Positions 17,291-27,343 are shown, numbered from the stretch's first letter. The stretch: 64,000 bases of DNA from Saprospiraceae bacterium (GCA_020850225.1 JADZFD010000090.1:1-64000); one strand, 5' to 3'. Notes: generated from the sequence alone by a model not told the origin. Made by a program: numbers and translations.

Positions 17291-18958
17291 TTATTGATTT
17301 AGTGTGCCGCTGAAATAATGTTTTAGTTCTTCCTGAAAATATTGCAGACTATTTCTAACAGGCAGCGGTAATCCTCCGCCTAAGGCACATAATGATCCTG
17401 CTTCCAGGGTGTCCAGCAAATCAATGAACAACTGCGTGTCAATGATATAATCCGTAGTCATGGCTTTGTCAAGCAGTTCATAACCCCGTACAGTTCCTAA
17501 TCTGCATGGAAAACATTTACCACAACTTTCATGAGATGTGAACTTGAATAGATGACGGAGATAATCTATCATAGGATAGTTTTCCGGAATACATACTACA
17601 GAAGCATGTCCCAACAGAAATCCATGGCTGCTGAAAGATTCAAAACTGATATTTAAATCCTGAATTTTACTAACAGGAACAATACCTCCCAATGGTCCTC
17701 CAATATGCAATGCTTTTACAGGCACTCTGAATCCTCCTCCTAGTTTGTAAATCACATCACTGAGTGGTGTACCCATTTCTACTTCACGAATACCCGGATT
17801 ATTGAAAAAACCATCTAAGGAAATGAGCTTTGTACCTGTAGATTTTCCAATACCTGTCTTACCATATGTAAAACCTCCATGTATTGTAATAAATGGAATA
17901 CTTGCTAATGTTTCCACATTGCTTATAACAGTAGGTTGACGGAATAATCCTTCCTGAGCCGGAAATGGTGGGCGTACTCTTACTTCAGGGCGTTGACCCT
18001 CTATGGAAGCAAGTAAAGCAGTTTCTTCACCACAAATGTAGGCTCCCTGCGCCTTGATAACCTTGAATCTAAAATCAAAGCCACTGCCTTTGATGTTCTC
18101 ACCTAACCAACCTTCGGATTCGAGCAACTCCAATTCCTGTTGGATGCGGTGAATAGATTCCGGATATTCTGCACGGATATAAACCACTCCCCAGGTAGCT
18201 TTGGCTATATAGCCTGCTATAATCATACCTGCCAGAAGCGTTTGAGGACGTTCTTCCATGATATACCTGTCAGAGTAAGCACCCGGATCGCCTTCATCTG
18301 CATTACATACAATAAACTTGGTTGGGCATGGCATTTCACGACATGCATTCAGCTTAATATAGGTAGGAAAACCAGCGCCGCCACGACCTCTTAATCCGGA
18401 TGTTTGTATATTCTGTGCCAAAGCAACCGGATCTGATTTTAATGCGTGACCCAGTATCTCATTGTAGTAGATTATGGAATCAGGTATCGACTGTGTTATT
18501 ACCTGAATACCGGACGAATCGGTTGTATATTGGTCAGAAAAAACTGTTTTCTGGTTTATGATTTCAGGAAGATGCTGAATAGATGTCCCTGAATAGCTAC
18601 TGCCATTGTAATGAAAAGAACTGTTCTCATGACATCGTCCAAGGCAACACATTTCACCAATCTCTTCAGGTTTAAAGTGTTCAGATAACGTTGTTTTGAC
18701 ATTATCCTGTGTCCCCGCTGTCAGACAGGCCGAACCATTACAGACATAAACTTTCTTCCCCTGGTTGTCTTCCTTCAGAAAATCATAAAATGAAACAGTA
18801 CCGTAAACATTGGCATCACCCATCAAAAACTCTTCTTTCAGGCGCTTCATATCTGATCTGGACGGCGTACCTGTTTCCTGTGCTGCCTGACCTAATTTAT
18901 CAAAAAGATTATTGGTTAACCCTTGTCTCCTGGAGAGAAAACTTAAATTTTTAGACAT
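17291..18958 (-). CDS. fdsB: NAD-dependent formate dehydrogenase, fused NuoE-NuoF (gamma-beta) subunit
   Basis: The 555-residue diaphorase subunit passes electrons from the alpha subunit to NAD. Residues about 1-135 are NuoE-like: a helical part followed by a thioredoxin-fold 2Fe-2S site with Cys spaced C-x4-C (VCNGSAC) and C-x3-C (CLGRC). Residues about 165-550 are NuoF-like: NADH-binding GLRGRGGAGFPT, FMN-binding NADEGDPGAYSDR and GAYICGEETALLASIEG, and the 4Fe-4S site SCGKCFPCR plus a later Cys in GSLCALGG. Fused E-F subunits are known in some hydrogenases and formate dehydrogenases, so the two genes here form a complete enzyme. The gene lies first in the operon. Confidence 0.88.
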   Translation of the reverse strand: MSKNLSFLSRRQGLTNNLFDKLGQAAQETGTPSRSDMKRLKEEFLMGDANVYGTVSFYDFLKEDNQGKKVYVCNGSACLTAGTQDNVKTTLSEHFKPEEIGEMCCLGRCHENSSFHYNGSSYSGTSIQHLPEIINQKTVFSDQYTTDSSGIQVITQSIPDSIIYYNEILGHALKSDPVALAQNIQTSGLRGRGGAGFPTYIKLNACREMPCPTKFIVCNADEGDPGAYSDRYIMEERPQTLLAGMIIAGYIAKATWGVVYIRAEYPESIHRIQQELELLESEGWLGENIKGSGFDFRFKVIKAQGAYICGEETALLASIEGQRPEVRVRPPFPAQEGLFRQPTVISNVETLASIPFITIHGGFTYGKTGIGKSTGTKLISLDGFFNNPGIREVEMGTPLSDVIYKLGGGFRVPVKALHIGGPLGGIVPVSKIQDLNISFESFSSHGFLLGHASVVCIPENYPMIDYLRHLFKFTSHESCGKCFPCRLGTVRGYELLDKAMTTDYIIDTQLFIDLLDTLEAGSLCALGGGLPLPVRNSLQYFQEELKHYFSGTLNQ

Positions 18959-19267
18959 TATGTTTGATTTAGCGATGCTAAACTACAATTTATTACCCAA
19001 ACTAACCAAATATTGATCGTCATTACAAGTTGCTTGACAGTAATATATAATCAGTCTAAATAATATTGAATATTGAAAACAATTTTCAATTAATATATAT
19101 GTATTATAAAAATTCAATATATTCTATAAACACTTGTTATTGAATATATTAATAGTGTTAGTCTATATTTTTAGATGAAGTGATGTTTAAATTTTTATGT
19201 TTAAATCATTTGAGTCATATAACAGTTTTCAAAATTTATATAACTTTACATTCATAATTGAATCTTT
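18959..19267. other. Intergenic region with AT-rich palindrome
   Basis: This divergent promoter region lies between fdsB and the GH3 gene. It holds a hairpin (ATTGAAAA, 19072-19079, with TTTTCAAT, 19083-19090) inside a longer AT-rich imperfect palindrome. A weak -7-like TATAACTTTA lies near 19238-19247, upstream of the GH3 gene. The palindrome could be an operator, but no regulator can be assigned. No coding frame is seen. Confidence 0.35.
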
Positions 19268-20788
19268 ATGATTTATACTTTTTTCAATTCATTGATTAAA
19301 GGTTATCTGAAATACAGAATGGGACGTATCGAAGCAATGTCTGCGTCACCTTTAGAATTACAGAATGACATTCTTAAAAACCTTATACCCAAGTTAAAAC
19401 AAACCCAATATGGAAAGGATTTTGGGGCTGAAGCTATTACAAATATCAAGGATTTTAGAAAATCAATACCCGTGGTTCAGTATGAAAGCCTGTATCCATA
19501 TATTGATAAAATGATGCAGGGAAGTCCTGATCAGCTTTATCCGGGTCAGGTTAACTGGTATGCCAAATCATCAGGTACCACTAATGATAAAAGCAAATAC
19601 ATTCCGATTACGGATGATATCCTGTTTGAAAATCATATTGCTGCAAGTTGGGATGCCATGTCTATGCAGTACAATAATTATCCCGATTCCCGAAATTTTG
19701 AAGGGAAGAACCTGATTATGGGTGGTTCACTATCACAATTCAGTAAGCAGGTAACTGTAGGTGATGTCTCTGCCATTTTACTTAAAAGGATGCCTTTGGT
19801 AGGGAGACCGTTTTATACACCGGATTTCGAAACGGCTTTAATGAGTGATTGGGAAGCTAAGATAGATAAGATCGCACAAATTTCAAGTAAGGAAGATGTA
19901 GTAATGTTCGCAGGAGTACCTACGTGGACGATCGTCCTCTTCAATAAGATACTTGAAATCACCGGATGTAAAAATATGCGGGAAGTATGGCCTGAAGCTA
20001 AAACGTACTTTCATGGTGGCGTTAGTTTTGAGCCCTATATCTCTCAATTTAAATCTTTTTTCCCTGACGATGACCTGGAATTTAGAGAAATATACAATGC
20101 TTCTGAAGGATATTTTGCTGTTCAGGATAGAAGCAGAGATAAAGGTATGCTACTTTTATTGGATAATGCAATTTTTTATGAATTCATACCTGCTGAACAG
20201 GTAAATAATTCCAATCCGGATATACTGACTCTTGAAGATGTGGAAGTAGATAAAAATTATTGTATGGTAATCACAACGTCTTCCGGTCTTTGGCGTTATA
20301 TACCGGGAGATATAGTAAAGTTTGTTACAGTCAAACCATTCAGGGTAATGGTGTCCGGACGTACAAGACATTATATAAATGTATTTGGTGAGGAAGTTAT
20401 GGTTCATAATACAGACAGTGCACTCATGAAAACCTGTGCTTCATTTGGAGCAAGGATTACGGATTATATGGTGGCTCCGATCTATATGGGTGAAAATTCC
20501 AAAGGTGGTCATGAATGGTGGATAGAGTTTGATGGTGAATTATCTAAAACTGAAGATTTTGCAAGAGAACTGGATGACAATTTACGGTCAGTCAACTCGG
20601 ATTATGATGCCAAGCGGTATAGAGACCTGGCACTTCTTCCCCTAAAACTAAATGTTGTAAGGAAAGGCGCTTTTACAGACTGGCTCAGACAAAAGGGAAA
20701 AATCGGAGGACAATCAAAAATACCTAGGCTGATAAATAACAGGGAGAATGCTGAACTTTTGATTTCATTTCTGAATAATAAATATTAA
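19268..20788 (+). CDS. GH3-family acyl-adenylating enzyme
   Basis: The 506-residue protein belongs to the GH3 auxin-responsive promoter family, an ANL-type adenylating group that in plants conjugates amino acids to jasmonate or auxin. The ATP-binding motif is SSGTT (about 101-105), and further GH3 blocks are YNASEGYFAVQD (about 279-290) and GLWRYIPGDIVKFV (about 342-355). Bacterial members are common in Bacteroidota and their substrates are unknown. It starts a three-gene plus-strand run, with the next gene only 2 bp downstream. Confidence 0.83.
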   Translation: MIYTFFNSLIKGYLKYRMGRIEAMSASPLELQNDILKNLIPKLKQTQYGKDFGAEAITNIKDFRKSIPVVQYESLYPYIDKMMQGSPDQLYPGQVNWYAKSSGTTNDKSKYIPITDDILFENHIAASWDAMSMQYNNYPDSRNFEGKNLIMGGSLSQFSKQVTVGDVSAILLKRMPLVGRPFYTPDFETALMSDWEAKIDKIAQISSKEDVVMFAGVPTWTIVLFNKILEITGCKNMREVWPEAKTYFHGGVSFEPYISQFKSFFPDDDLEFREIYNASEGYFAVQDRSRDKGMLLLLDNAIFYEFIPAEQVNNSNPDILTLEDVEVDKNYCMVITTSSGLWRYIPGDIVKFVTVKPFRVMVSGRTRHYINVFGEEVMVHNTDSALMKTCASFGARITDYMVAPIYMGENSKGGHEWWIEFDGELSKTEDFARELDDNLRSVNSDYDAKRYRDLALLPLKLNVVRKGAFTDWLRQKGKIGGQSKIPRLINNRENAELLISFLNNKY

Positions 20789-20790
20789 AA

Positions 20791-21102
20791 ATGTCAAAGG
20801 AAGATACATACGATCTGATATCGAATAATTTGGGACTGAATGAATTCCAGGAGAATTCAGAAGAATTGCTCGCAGCAGTAACTGAAAGGGTAGCCTGGTA
20901 TCTTGAACATAATGTTGATCTGTTGATGAGTTATCTGTATAGACTGGATGTTTTAGAAAAAGATATTAATCAGGCGCTTTCCAATCAGAATCCTACAAGT
21001 CCTGATTTATCTATAGCTCGTCTTATTCTCGATCGGCAACTTCAGCGTGTAGCAACCAAACATAGATATAAAGTGGATCCGATAGATGGATGGGAATTCT
21101 GA
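20791..21102 (+). CDS. Conserved small protein of unknown function
   Basis: The 103-residue protein is soluble and mostly helical (heptad-like spacing about 20-70), with a conserved-looking tail (KHRYKVDPIDGWEF). No signal peptide, membrane helix or catalytic motif is visible. It lies 2 bp after the GH3 gene and 44 bp before recO, so it is probably part of that operon. I believe it is a short Bacteroidota protein without a named function, and nothing in the sequence links it to DNA repair beyond its position. Confidence 0.65.
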   Translation: MSKEDTYDLISNNLGLNEFQENSEELLAAVTERVAWYLEHNVDLLMSYLYRLDVLEKDINQALSNQNPTSPDLSIARLILDRQLQRVATKHRYKVDPIDGWEF

Positions 21103-21146
21103 AATGAATACTTCATGACTTTTTAAAATAAAAAATAGAACTTATA

Positions 21147-21872
21147 TTGAATTTTATTGAAAGCAAGGGAATAATCTTCAGGGTAGTCAAGTATTCTGAA
21201 ACCAGTGTCATATGCGATATTTTCACGAGGGCATATGGATTGGGTTCGTATATTATGTCGGGTGTAAGAACGTCCAAACCAGGAGGAAAAGCTGCCATTT
21301 TCAAACCCATGAACCTGATAAACCTGGTTGCATATGCAAGTCATCAGGATAATCTCAGCAGAATCAGAGAAGTATCACCGTCCTATCACTATCAGAACAT
21401 AAATTACAATATTGTCCTTTCTTCAATGGCTATATTTGCACTTGAGATATGCCGAAATGCGATCAGAGAAAAAGAATCCAATAAAGAATTGTATGACTAT
21501 ATCGAATCCTGGTTTATACATACAGACGAACAATCCGAATTCAATCCTGACGCACACATCATTTTTATGGCAGGATTAAGCCACTACTTAGGGTTTGCTC
21601 CTATGGACAATTATTCCCAGAATACTCCATGTTTTAATCTGGCAGAAGGTGTGTATATGAGTGAATCAACACAGAATATCCACCTTTTGGATGAAGAAAC
21701 AAGCAGGTTGTTTTATCAAATTTGCAAATCATCCCATGCAGAATCAGAAAAATCAAATATGTCACGAGCTCAACGGAATCTATTAACTGAAGTATGGCTA
21801 AAATACTACGCTTGCCACATTCATGGTTTCAATACATTACAGTCTTTTGATATTTTAAAAACAATTCTTTGA
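21147..21872 (+). CDS. recO: DNA repair protein RecO
   Basis: RecO binds single-stranded DNA and loads RecA with RecR in recombinational repair. The 241-residue protein has the N-terminal OB fold (about 1-80: ESKGIIFRVVKYSETSVICD, then YIMSGVRTSKPGGKAA) and a helical C-terminal part. The usual zinc-binding cysteines of many RecO proteins are not evident. The start codon is TTG at 21147, which places the fold start correctly. No ATG lies upstream of the OB fold. It follows the small conserved gene by 44 bp. Confidence 0.85.
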   Translation: MNFIESKGIIFRVVKYSETSVICDIFTRAYGLGSYIMSGVRTSKPGGKAAIFKPMNLINLVAYASHQDNLSRIREVSPSYHYQNINYNIVLSSMAIFALEICRNAIREKESNKELYDYIESWFIHTDEQSEFNPDAHIIFMAGLSHYLGFAPMDNYSQNTPCFNLAEGVYMSESTQNIHLLDEETSRLFYQICKSSHAESEKSNMSRAQRNLLTEVWLKYYACHIHGFNTLQSFDILKTIL

Positions 21873-21923
21873 GTATCTCTATAAATACGATTAAAATTGG
21901 TGCTATGCTGAAAAAATCCTCAA

Positions 21924-22583
21924 CTAAAACAGATCTACCATCACAAATCCACCAAAGTTATTTAACCTCAGTTTTTCAGGTCCGAAGTAGTCAAAGTCAT
22001 TTGCTAATCCTATAGTTACATCATTGAAGGTTATACCCGCTCTCAGCATAAGGTAACTCCGTGTGTGTCCTTTCAGGCTGAAATTATATCCATATAATCC
22101 TTGTGCCCGCGTGTACAATTTTGTTTTGTCATTCAGATTGGGTCTGTATTCGGCAAGAAGGAGCATATCTGCATTTGGATTTTTAGCTAAGTCCGAACGA
22201 GGATTAGCAATTATCAGCAAATCGGGATTTGCATAAGTATACAAAAAACCTGCTGATGGCCTGATACCGTCAAAAGGAATCCAAATAAATCCGGCATTGA
22301 TGTCAAAACCATGACCTAAACTGTAATTGATATATCCCTGATGTGAAAAGTCTGCTACTTCATGATTTTTCCACTCAGCCTGAAAATTGGATATCCCCAG
22401 AAATCCTAATCTGGAGTGACTTTGCAGTTTTTTATTGATAATCATCTGATAAGCCAAGGCACGGTTGCCAAAAAATGGCTCTATCGTAAGAGGTGGATTA
22501 ATAACGCTGTCATCCTGAGCAGTAATGGTATTTGTCATTATACACAACAATCCCACCCATAAAACCAGTTTGAATTTTTTCAT
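21924..22583 (-). CDS. Outer-membrane beta-barrel protein
   Basis: The 219-residue protein has a signal peptide (hydrophobic 5-20, cleavage after TAQ), an alternating barrel pattern and a C-terminal Phe (GGFVMVDLF), which is the usual last-strand signature for assembly by the BAM machinery. It is probably an 8- to 10-strand outer-membrane barrel. No family name can be given. A TACATTTG -7 box lies upstream (22609-22616). It converges with recO. Confidence 0.65.
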   Translation of the reverse strand: MKKFKLVLWVGLLCIMTNTITAQDDSVINPPLTIEPFFGNRALAYQMIINKKLQSHSRLGFLGISNFQAEWKNHEVADFSHQGYINYSLGHGFDINAGFIWIPFDGIRPSAGFLYTYANPDLLIIANPRSDLAKNPNADMLLLAEYRPNLNDKTKLYTRAQGLYGYNFSLKGHTRSYLMLRAGITFNDVTIGLANDFDYFGPEKLRLNNFGGFVMVDLF

Positions 22584-22608
22584 AAATCTGATAAATATTT
22601 GTTACTCA

Positions 22609-22616
22609 CAAATGTA
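22609..22616 (-). promoter_or_regulatory. Putative -7 box for the barrel gene
   Basis: TACATTTG on the minus strand fits the TAnnTTTG consensus, 26 bp upstream of the ATG. No clear -33 element is present. The remaining gap (22617-22924) is AT-rich and shows no gene. Confidence 0.4.
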
Positions 22617-22924
22617 ATGAAATATTCAATACAATAATTACTGATTTGAACCAGATTATTTCCAATTTTCAACACATTAACCTATTGCGTTGATACACCG
22701 ATTGTTAGAAAAGTTTAATTAAATTTACTTTGAACAACAATCTTTTTTAAAAAGTCTGAGGAACCAACGGATGAGTTTCATTATGGATGGATTTCAATTT
22801 AGATAATATAAAATTAAACAATAGATATTAATCGAAAGTTGCTGATTATGGTAAAGTCACACATATCAGCATTAGTTATATGTCATTAGCTTTTTGATTA
22901 ATTGATAAACAACAGGATACAAGC

Positions 22925-23134
22925 CTATTCGGTTTGTGCTGCTTCAATCTTAAATCCTGCTTTTTGAATAATTTCAATGACTTCCTCTTCTGTTATTCCA
23001 TTTGATACGACGGTTAGAATCTTATCCACATTATCAGTGTCTACATTCCATTCAGAGATACCAGCGGCATTATTAAGATGTGGTGTTACTGATTTGATAC
23101 AGCCGCCACAATTGATATTGGTCTTAAATTTCAT
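22925..23134 (-). CDS. copZ: Heavy-metal-associated (CopZ-like) small protein
   Basis: The 69-residue protein is a single HMA domain with the metal-binding CGGC (about 9-12) at the usual loop position and the ferredoxin-like alternation after it. It probably binds copper(I) and shuttles it to the ATPase encoded 71 bp upstream on the same strand. It is in the same transcription direction as copA and the AraC-type regulator, forming a three-gene copper module. Confidence 0.78.
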   Translation of the reverse strand: MKFKTNINCGGCIKSVTPHLNNAAGISEWNVDTDNVDKILTVVSNGITEEEVIEIIQKAGFKIEAAQTE

Positions 23135-23205
23135 ACTTTTTTTATTTAAATTGTTATATAAAGAGAATACATTAAATAATAATATTGATTGTTTTGTTCA
23201 ATAAA

Positions 23206-25632
23206 TCAATTTTTCCACTTGAGTCTGAGACTATTGGTTACTACGCTGACACTACTCATTGCCATGGCAGCACCAGCAATCATCGGGTTGAGTAAAAAGC
23301 CTGAAGTAGGGTAGAGTATTCCTGCTGCTATCGGTATGCCAATGATATTGTATATAAATGCCCAGAACAGATTCTGACGAATGGTAGCTACTGTTTGTTT
23401 GGACAACCTTATCGCATCCGGGATTTTGGTGAGATCGGACGAAATGATGGTCATTTTGGCTACGTCCATGGCTATGTCACTGCCCTTACCCATAGCTATG
23501 CTTATATCAGCTGTTGCCAGTGCCGTACTGTCATTAATTCCGTCACCAACCATCGCTACAATTTTGCCCTGAGCTTGCAATTCCTGTACAAAATCGGCTT
23601 TGTCCTGAGGTAACACACCAGCCTTATAATGCATTATACCTGTTTGCTCTGCAATAGCCTTTGCCGTTGCTGCATTATCGCCTGTAAGCATATATACTTC
23701 AAGTCCCATATCCTTTAACTGACCAATAGCGGCGACAGAAGTCGGTTTCAATTCATCTGAGATGGCTATCAGTGCTATGGCTTTTTGCTGATCAGCAAAC
23801 CAAATAGTTGTTTTTGCCATACTGTCCCAAATTGCTTCCTGATGTATTAGATCCGAATCAATAGTGATGTTATTTTCCAACAGCAGATTTTTGTTACCTG
23901 CGTAATATATCATTTCATTATAAGTCCCTTGGACGCCTTTACCTGTTATACTGGTAAATGCAGATAATATCATTGGTTCTGTATCAGTATAATGCCGGAC
24001 AACTGCATCTGCTAACGGATGTTCTGATTGTTTTTCCAGACTAATTAATATGGATTTATATAGTTTGTCGGTTTGTAACCATAAGTCATGTGTAACTTTA
24101 GGCTTACCCTGCGTGATGGTACCGGTTTTGTCCAGGATGATGGCATTGATATTTTTTGCCCGTTCAAGACTTTCAGCATCCTTGATGAGGATCCCTTTTT
24201 CAGCTCCTTTGCCTACACCCACCATAACGGCAGTAGGTGTAGCAAGGCCTAATGCACATGGACAAGCTATTATTAATACTGTAACTGCTGCAAGCAAGCC
24301 GTATGTAATCAACTGTGTGCCTCCGATAATGAGCCATAATACAAAAGTTAGTACAGCAATACCTATCACAGCCGGTACAAAGACAGCAGCAATCTTATCT
24401 ACCAGTCTTTGTACGGGAGCCTTACTTCCTTGTGCATCCTGGACAGTCCTGATAATCTGTGCCAGAAGTGTATCTTTACCCACTTTATCAGCCCTGAACT
24501 GAAAACTGCCTTTTTGATTGATGGTTCCTGCAAATACCGTTTGACCAGTCGTTTTTTCAATGGGTAAAGGTTCTCCATTCAGCATGCTTTCATCTACAAA
24601 TGAATTACCGGATACAACAGTTCCATCCACAGCTATTTTTTCTCCAGGTTTTACTATAATTATGTCGCCGGATATCACTTCTTCTATAGGAATTATCACT
24701 TGTGAACCATCTGTAAGCAATTTAATAACAGTCTTGGGCTGCAGACCCATGAGCTTCTTGATGGCTGTAGAGGTATTGCTTTTGGCACGTGCTTCGAGTA
24801 ATCTTCCGAGCAGGATGAAAGCAATAATCACGGCTGCCGCTTCGAAATAAACGTGGGCTTCAAGTCCTCTGTTTTCCCAGAATGAAGGATAAACCATATT
24901 AAACAAACTAAATATGTAGGCTATGCCGGTACTCATGGCTACGAGTGTATCCATATTGGCAGACCGATGTTTAAATTGTTTCCAGGCATTCGTAAAAAAG
25001 TCTCTGCCAAACCAGAATACAACAGGTGTTGTCAGAAGCCACATAACGACATTGTTGAAAGTAAACCCAGAATGCATATCCATAAAAAACATACCGATAA
25101 TCATGACGGGAAATGCAAGAATTGATGCCCAGACCGTATTCGTCTTTAGCTTTTGCAAACGTTGCTTTTCGATGGAATCCAGAGTTTCCTGTTGATTACC
25201 TGCTTCATCTGTTATCAGGTCATAACCTACATATTCTACGGCAGCCTTCAGCTTAGAAGCGTCTGTCATATTCGGCAGATATTCTACGGTAAGATTACCA
25301 GTTCCGTAATTTACGGATGCATCCACGACGCCTGGTTCTATTTTTACGATACTTTCCGCACTTGCAGCACAGGAAGCACAACTCATGCCTAGTAAAGGAA
25401 ATGTCTTTTTGACAGTAATGACATTGTATCCAATGTCTTTTACAGATTTAATGGCCTTTTTAACTGTATCCTGGTCTTTGGCTGTTATGACAGCTCTTCT
25501 ATTGTTGAGTTCAACTTTATGGTTAATAACGCCTTCCGTTCGTGCCAATTCTTTATCTACAAGAATTGCACAATGTTCGCTGTTAACATCTTCCAGTGGT
25601 AAATATATTTGATCTTCCTGTTTCATCATCAT
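23206..25632 (-). CDS. copA: Copper-translocating P-type ATPase with degenerate first HMA domain
   Basis: The 808-residue P1B-type ATPase exports copper(I). It has two N-terminal HMA modules: the first is mutated (SEHC at 18-21, first Cys replaced by Ser), and the second is intact (GMSCASC, 82-88). Then come the membrane helices, the TGE-type loop NGEP (352-355), the transmembrane metal site CPC (457-459), the phosphorylation motif DKTGT (501-505), the SEHPLADA box (536-543) and GDGIND (696-701). It starts at one of three consecutive ATGs (25626-25632). A TAACTTTG -7 box (25646-25653) lies just upstream. Confidence 0.92.
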   Translation of the reverse strand: MMMKQEDQIYLPLEDVNSEHCAILVDKELARTEGVINHKVELNNRRAVITAKDQDTVKKAIKSVKDIGYNVITVKKTFPLLGMSCASCAASAESIVKIEPGVVDASVNYGTGNLTVEYLPNMTDASKLKAAVEYVGYDLITDEAGNQQETLDSIEKQRLQKLKTNTVWASILAFPVMIIGMFFMDMHSGFTFNNVVMWLLTTPVVFWFGRDFFTNAWKQFKHRSANMDTLVAMSTGIAYIFSLFNMVYPSFWENRGLEAHVYFEAAAVIIAFILLGRLLEARAKSNTSTAIKKLMGLQPKTVIKLLTDGSQVIIPIEEVISGDIIIVKPGEKIAVDGTVVSGNSFVDESMLNGEPLPIEKTTGQTVFAGTINQKGSFQFRADKVGKDTLLAQIIRTVQDAQGSKAPVQRLVDKIAAVFVPAVIGIAVLTFVLWLIIGGTQLITYGLLAAVTVLIIACPCALGLATPTAVMVGVGKGAEKGILIKDAESLERAKNINAIILDKTGTITQGKPKVTHDLWLQTDKLYKSILISLEKQSEHPLADAVVRHYTDTEPMILSAFTSITGKGVQGTYNEMIYYAGNKNLLLENNITIDSDLIHQEAIWDSMAKTTIWFADQQKAIALIAISDELKPTSVAAIGQLKDMGLEVYMLTGDNAATAKAIAEQTGIMHYKAGVLPQDKADFVQELQAQGKIVAMVGDGINDSTALATADISIAMGKGSDIAMDVAKMTIISSDLTKIPDAIRLSKQTVATIRQNLFWAFIYNIIGIPIAAGILYPTSGFLLNPMIAGAAMAMSSVSVVTNSLRLKWKN

Positions 25633-25645
25633 ACATTTTTCGGTG

Positions 25646-25653
25646 CAAAGTTA
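25646..25653 (-). promoter_or_regulatory. Putative copA promoter -7 box
   Basis: TAACTTTG on the minus strand is followed by GC, 14-27 bp upstream of the three candidate ATGs. A -33 element is not evident, which would fit a promoter that needs an activator such as the adjacent AraC-type protein (inference). Confidence 0.4.
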
Positions 25654-25738
25654 CGACCATGTACAGGATTTTCCTTTACATAATTTTGGTTTAAAGTTGT
25701 AAGTTTTATAGTAGCGCATATCTTAAATAGTACAGATA

Positions 25739-26302
25739 TCAAATCTTATCGAGCGCTTTACGTAAGTTTTGATTATATTTTCTAAAATTTCCGGGTGTCA
25801 TACCCGTTATTTTTTTAAATTGATTGCTCAGATGTGCAGTACTCGAATAATTGAGTTTAAAGGCAATTTCACTGAGCGTCAGTTCGTCATATACAAGTAA
25901 TTCTTTAACTTTTTCGATTTTCTGTGCTATATAATACTTTTCTATGGTAGTACCTTCCACTTCAGAAAACAGATTAGAAAGATAGTTGTAATCATGGAGT
26001 ATTTCACTGCTAATCATTTCTGAAAGGTTGTATCTCATTTCTCCATTCTGATGGTGTACGCAATCGATTATCAGGACTTTGATACGCTCTATAAGCTTTG
26101 CTTTCTTATCGTCAAGTATTTCAAATCCCAGTCTGTGTAATGCTTCATCCAATTTCACTTTCTGATCAGGTGTAATATCAGCAAGAAATTCAGCTTCACC
26201 CAAGCTTATATGTTTGTAAGGTATGTTTAATTGTTCCAGAGTCTGTTTTACAGCCAGGACACAACGGTTGCATACCATGTTTTTAATTGTTAAGCTGGTC
26301 AT
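25739..26302 (-). CDS. HMA-AraC fusion transcriptional regulator
   Basis: The 187-residue protein joins an N-terminal HMA-like region (about 1-58) with a metal-binding MVCNRC (9-14) to a C-terminal AraC DNA-binding domain (about 90-180; LTLSEIAFKLNYSSTAHLSN and ITGMTPGNFRKY). It lies 106 bp upstream of copA on the same strand. The simplest inference is a copper sensor that controls copA and copZ. The HMA half keeps two Cys but has lost several residues of the fold, so it may sense rather than transfer metal. This fused architecture is recurrent in Bacteroidota. Confidence 0.8.
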   Translation of the reverse strand: MTSLTIKNMVCNRCVLAVKQTLEQLNIPYKHISLGEAEFLADITPDQKVKLDEALHRLGFEILDDKKAKLIERIKVLIIDCVHHQNGEMRYNLSEMISSEILHDYNYLSNLFSEVEGTTIEKYYIAQKIEKVKELLVYDELTLSEIAFKLNYSSTAHLSNQFKKITGMTPGNFRKYNQNLRKALDKI

Positions 26303-26693
26303 AATTCAAATGCTCAGAAGTATTAATGTGTTCTGATTCTTAATTGACAACAGATACACTGATCGAGTTGTTTTATTTTGAATCATCTGAAAATATTCAA
26401 TCGTAACATCATTCATGTACTTCTTATTTATCTTGCTAAAGAATGTTGAATCATTTTACCAACTCACTTGAAGTCATGAATTCAGGATTTTTAAAAAACA
26501 TATTGAATTTATCTTTCTGGATATCTTTTTTTTGACTGCATTTATTGCGGGACTTTTTTATAATAATATGACTTTGGAAAATCCAATTGTCAGTCTGTAT
26601 CATCAGCTTTGTGTGTATTACTTATTTGGCTTACAACATAATTTCGGTTTTACTGTTAATAAATAATTCATCACATCATTAATACTGATTCTT
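26303..26693. other. Intergenic region between HMA-AraC and a barrel gene
   Basis: This 391-bp AT-rich divergent spacer contains an ORF at 26476 interrupted by a T8 homopolymer: the first 19 codons stop at TGA, but a one-base shift at the T run gives 40 or more further codons of a hydrophobic polypeptide ending at a TAA near 26664. It may be a small membrane gene with a frameshift or a chance open frame. No other feature is seen. Confidence 0.25.
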
Positions 26694-27305
26694 ATGAAAA
26701 ATGTAATATTGGTTTTATGCTTTAGTTTTGTGTCTTTCATAATGACAGCACAGGATGGTCCAAGACTAAGAGAAATTGGATTAGCTTTCAGCAGTCTGAA
26801 TAATTTTGGATTGACATATAAAACTGGAAAAAATAATTCGTTGTGGAGATTTAATGCTTTGTTTACAAATGGAACACATTCTAAAGATGAATCCGGTAAA
26901 TTGGTAGACGAAACAAGCGCTTTCAATGCTTCAATCAGTGCCGGAAAGGAGTACAGAAGTGTATTGTATGATAAGCTGCAATTAAGATATGGAGCTGATA
27001 TTTCGTTTAGCTATAATCATATTATATCCAACTCATACAATGACAAGCTTGAATATAATGGTTTAAGTATATCAACTAATACATATAAACCTGGTATCAA
27101 TGTTGTTTTGGGCTTGAATTACACTATAAGTGATAATTTAATATTTGGTGTAGAATTGTTACCTGGATTTGCTTATTCGACTGGTTCGACAGTTCGAAAG
27201 GATTATAATAATTATAATGTTTTGGAGAGAAAAACAGACAAATCAGGATATAGTTACGGTTTGAATACTTCATCAGCATTATTGACACTGGCATTCAGAC
27301 TTTAG
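26694..27305 (+). CDS. Outer-membrane beta-barrel protein, porin-like
   Basis: The 203-residue protein has a signal peptide (hydrophobic 4-18, cleavage after TAQ), an alternating barrel pattern and a final strand ending TLAFRL. It looks like a small outer-membrane barrel of about 8 strands. No specific family or substrate is recognised. It stands alone between the divergent copper regulator and the convergent exonuclease gene. Confidence 0.65.
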   Translation: MKNVILVLCFSFVSFIMTAQDGPRLREIGLAFSSLNNFGLTYKTGKNNSLWRFNALFTNGTHSKDESGKLVDETSAFNASISAGKEYRSVLYDKLQLRYGADISFSYNHIISNSYNDKLEYNGLSISTNTYKPGINVVLGLNYTISDNLIFGVELLPGFAYSTGSTVRKDYNNYNVLERKTDKSGYSYGLNTSSALLTLAFRL

Positions 27306-27343
27306 CATTTTGTCATAAGTATATAAAACAATTAGCAATTAGG

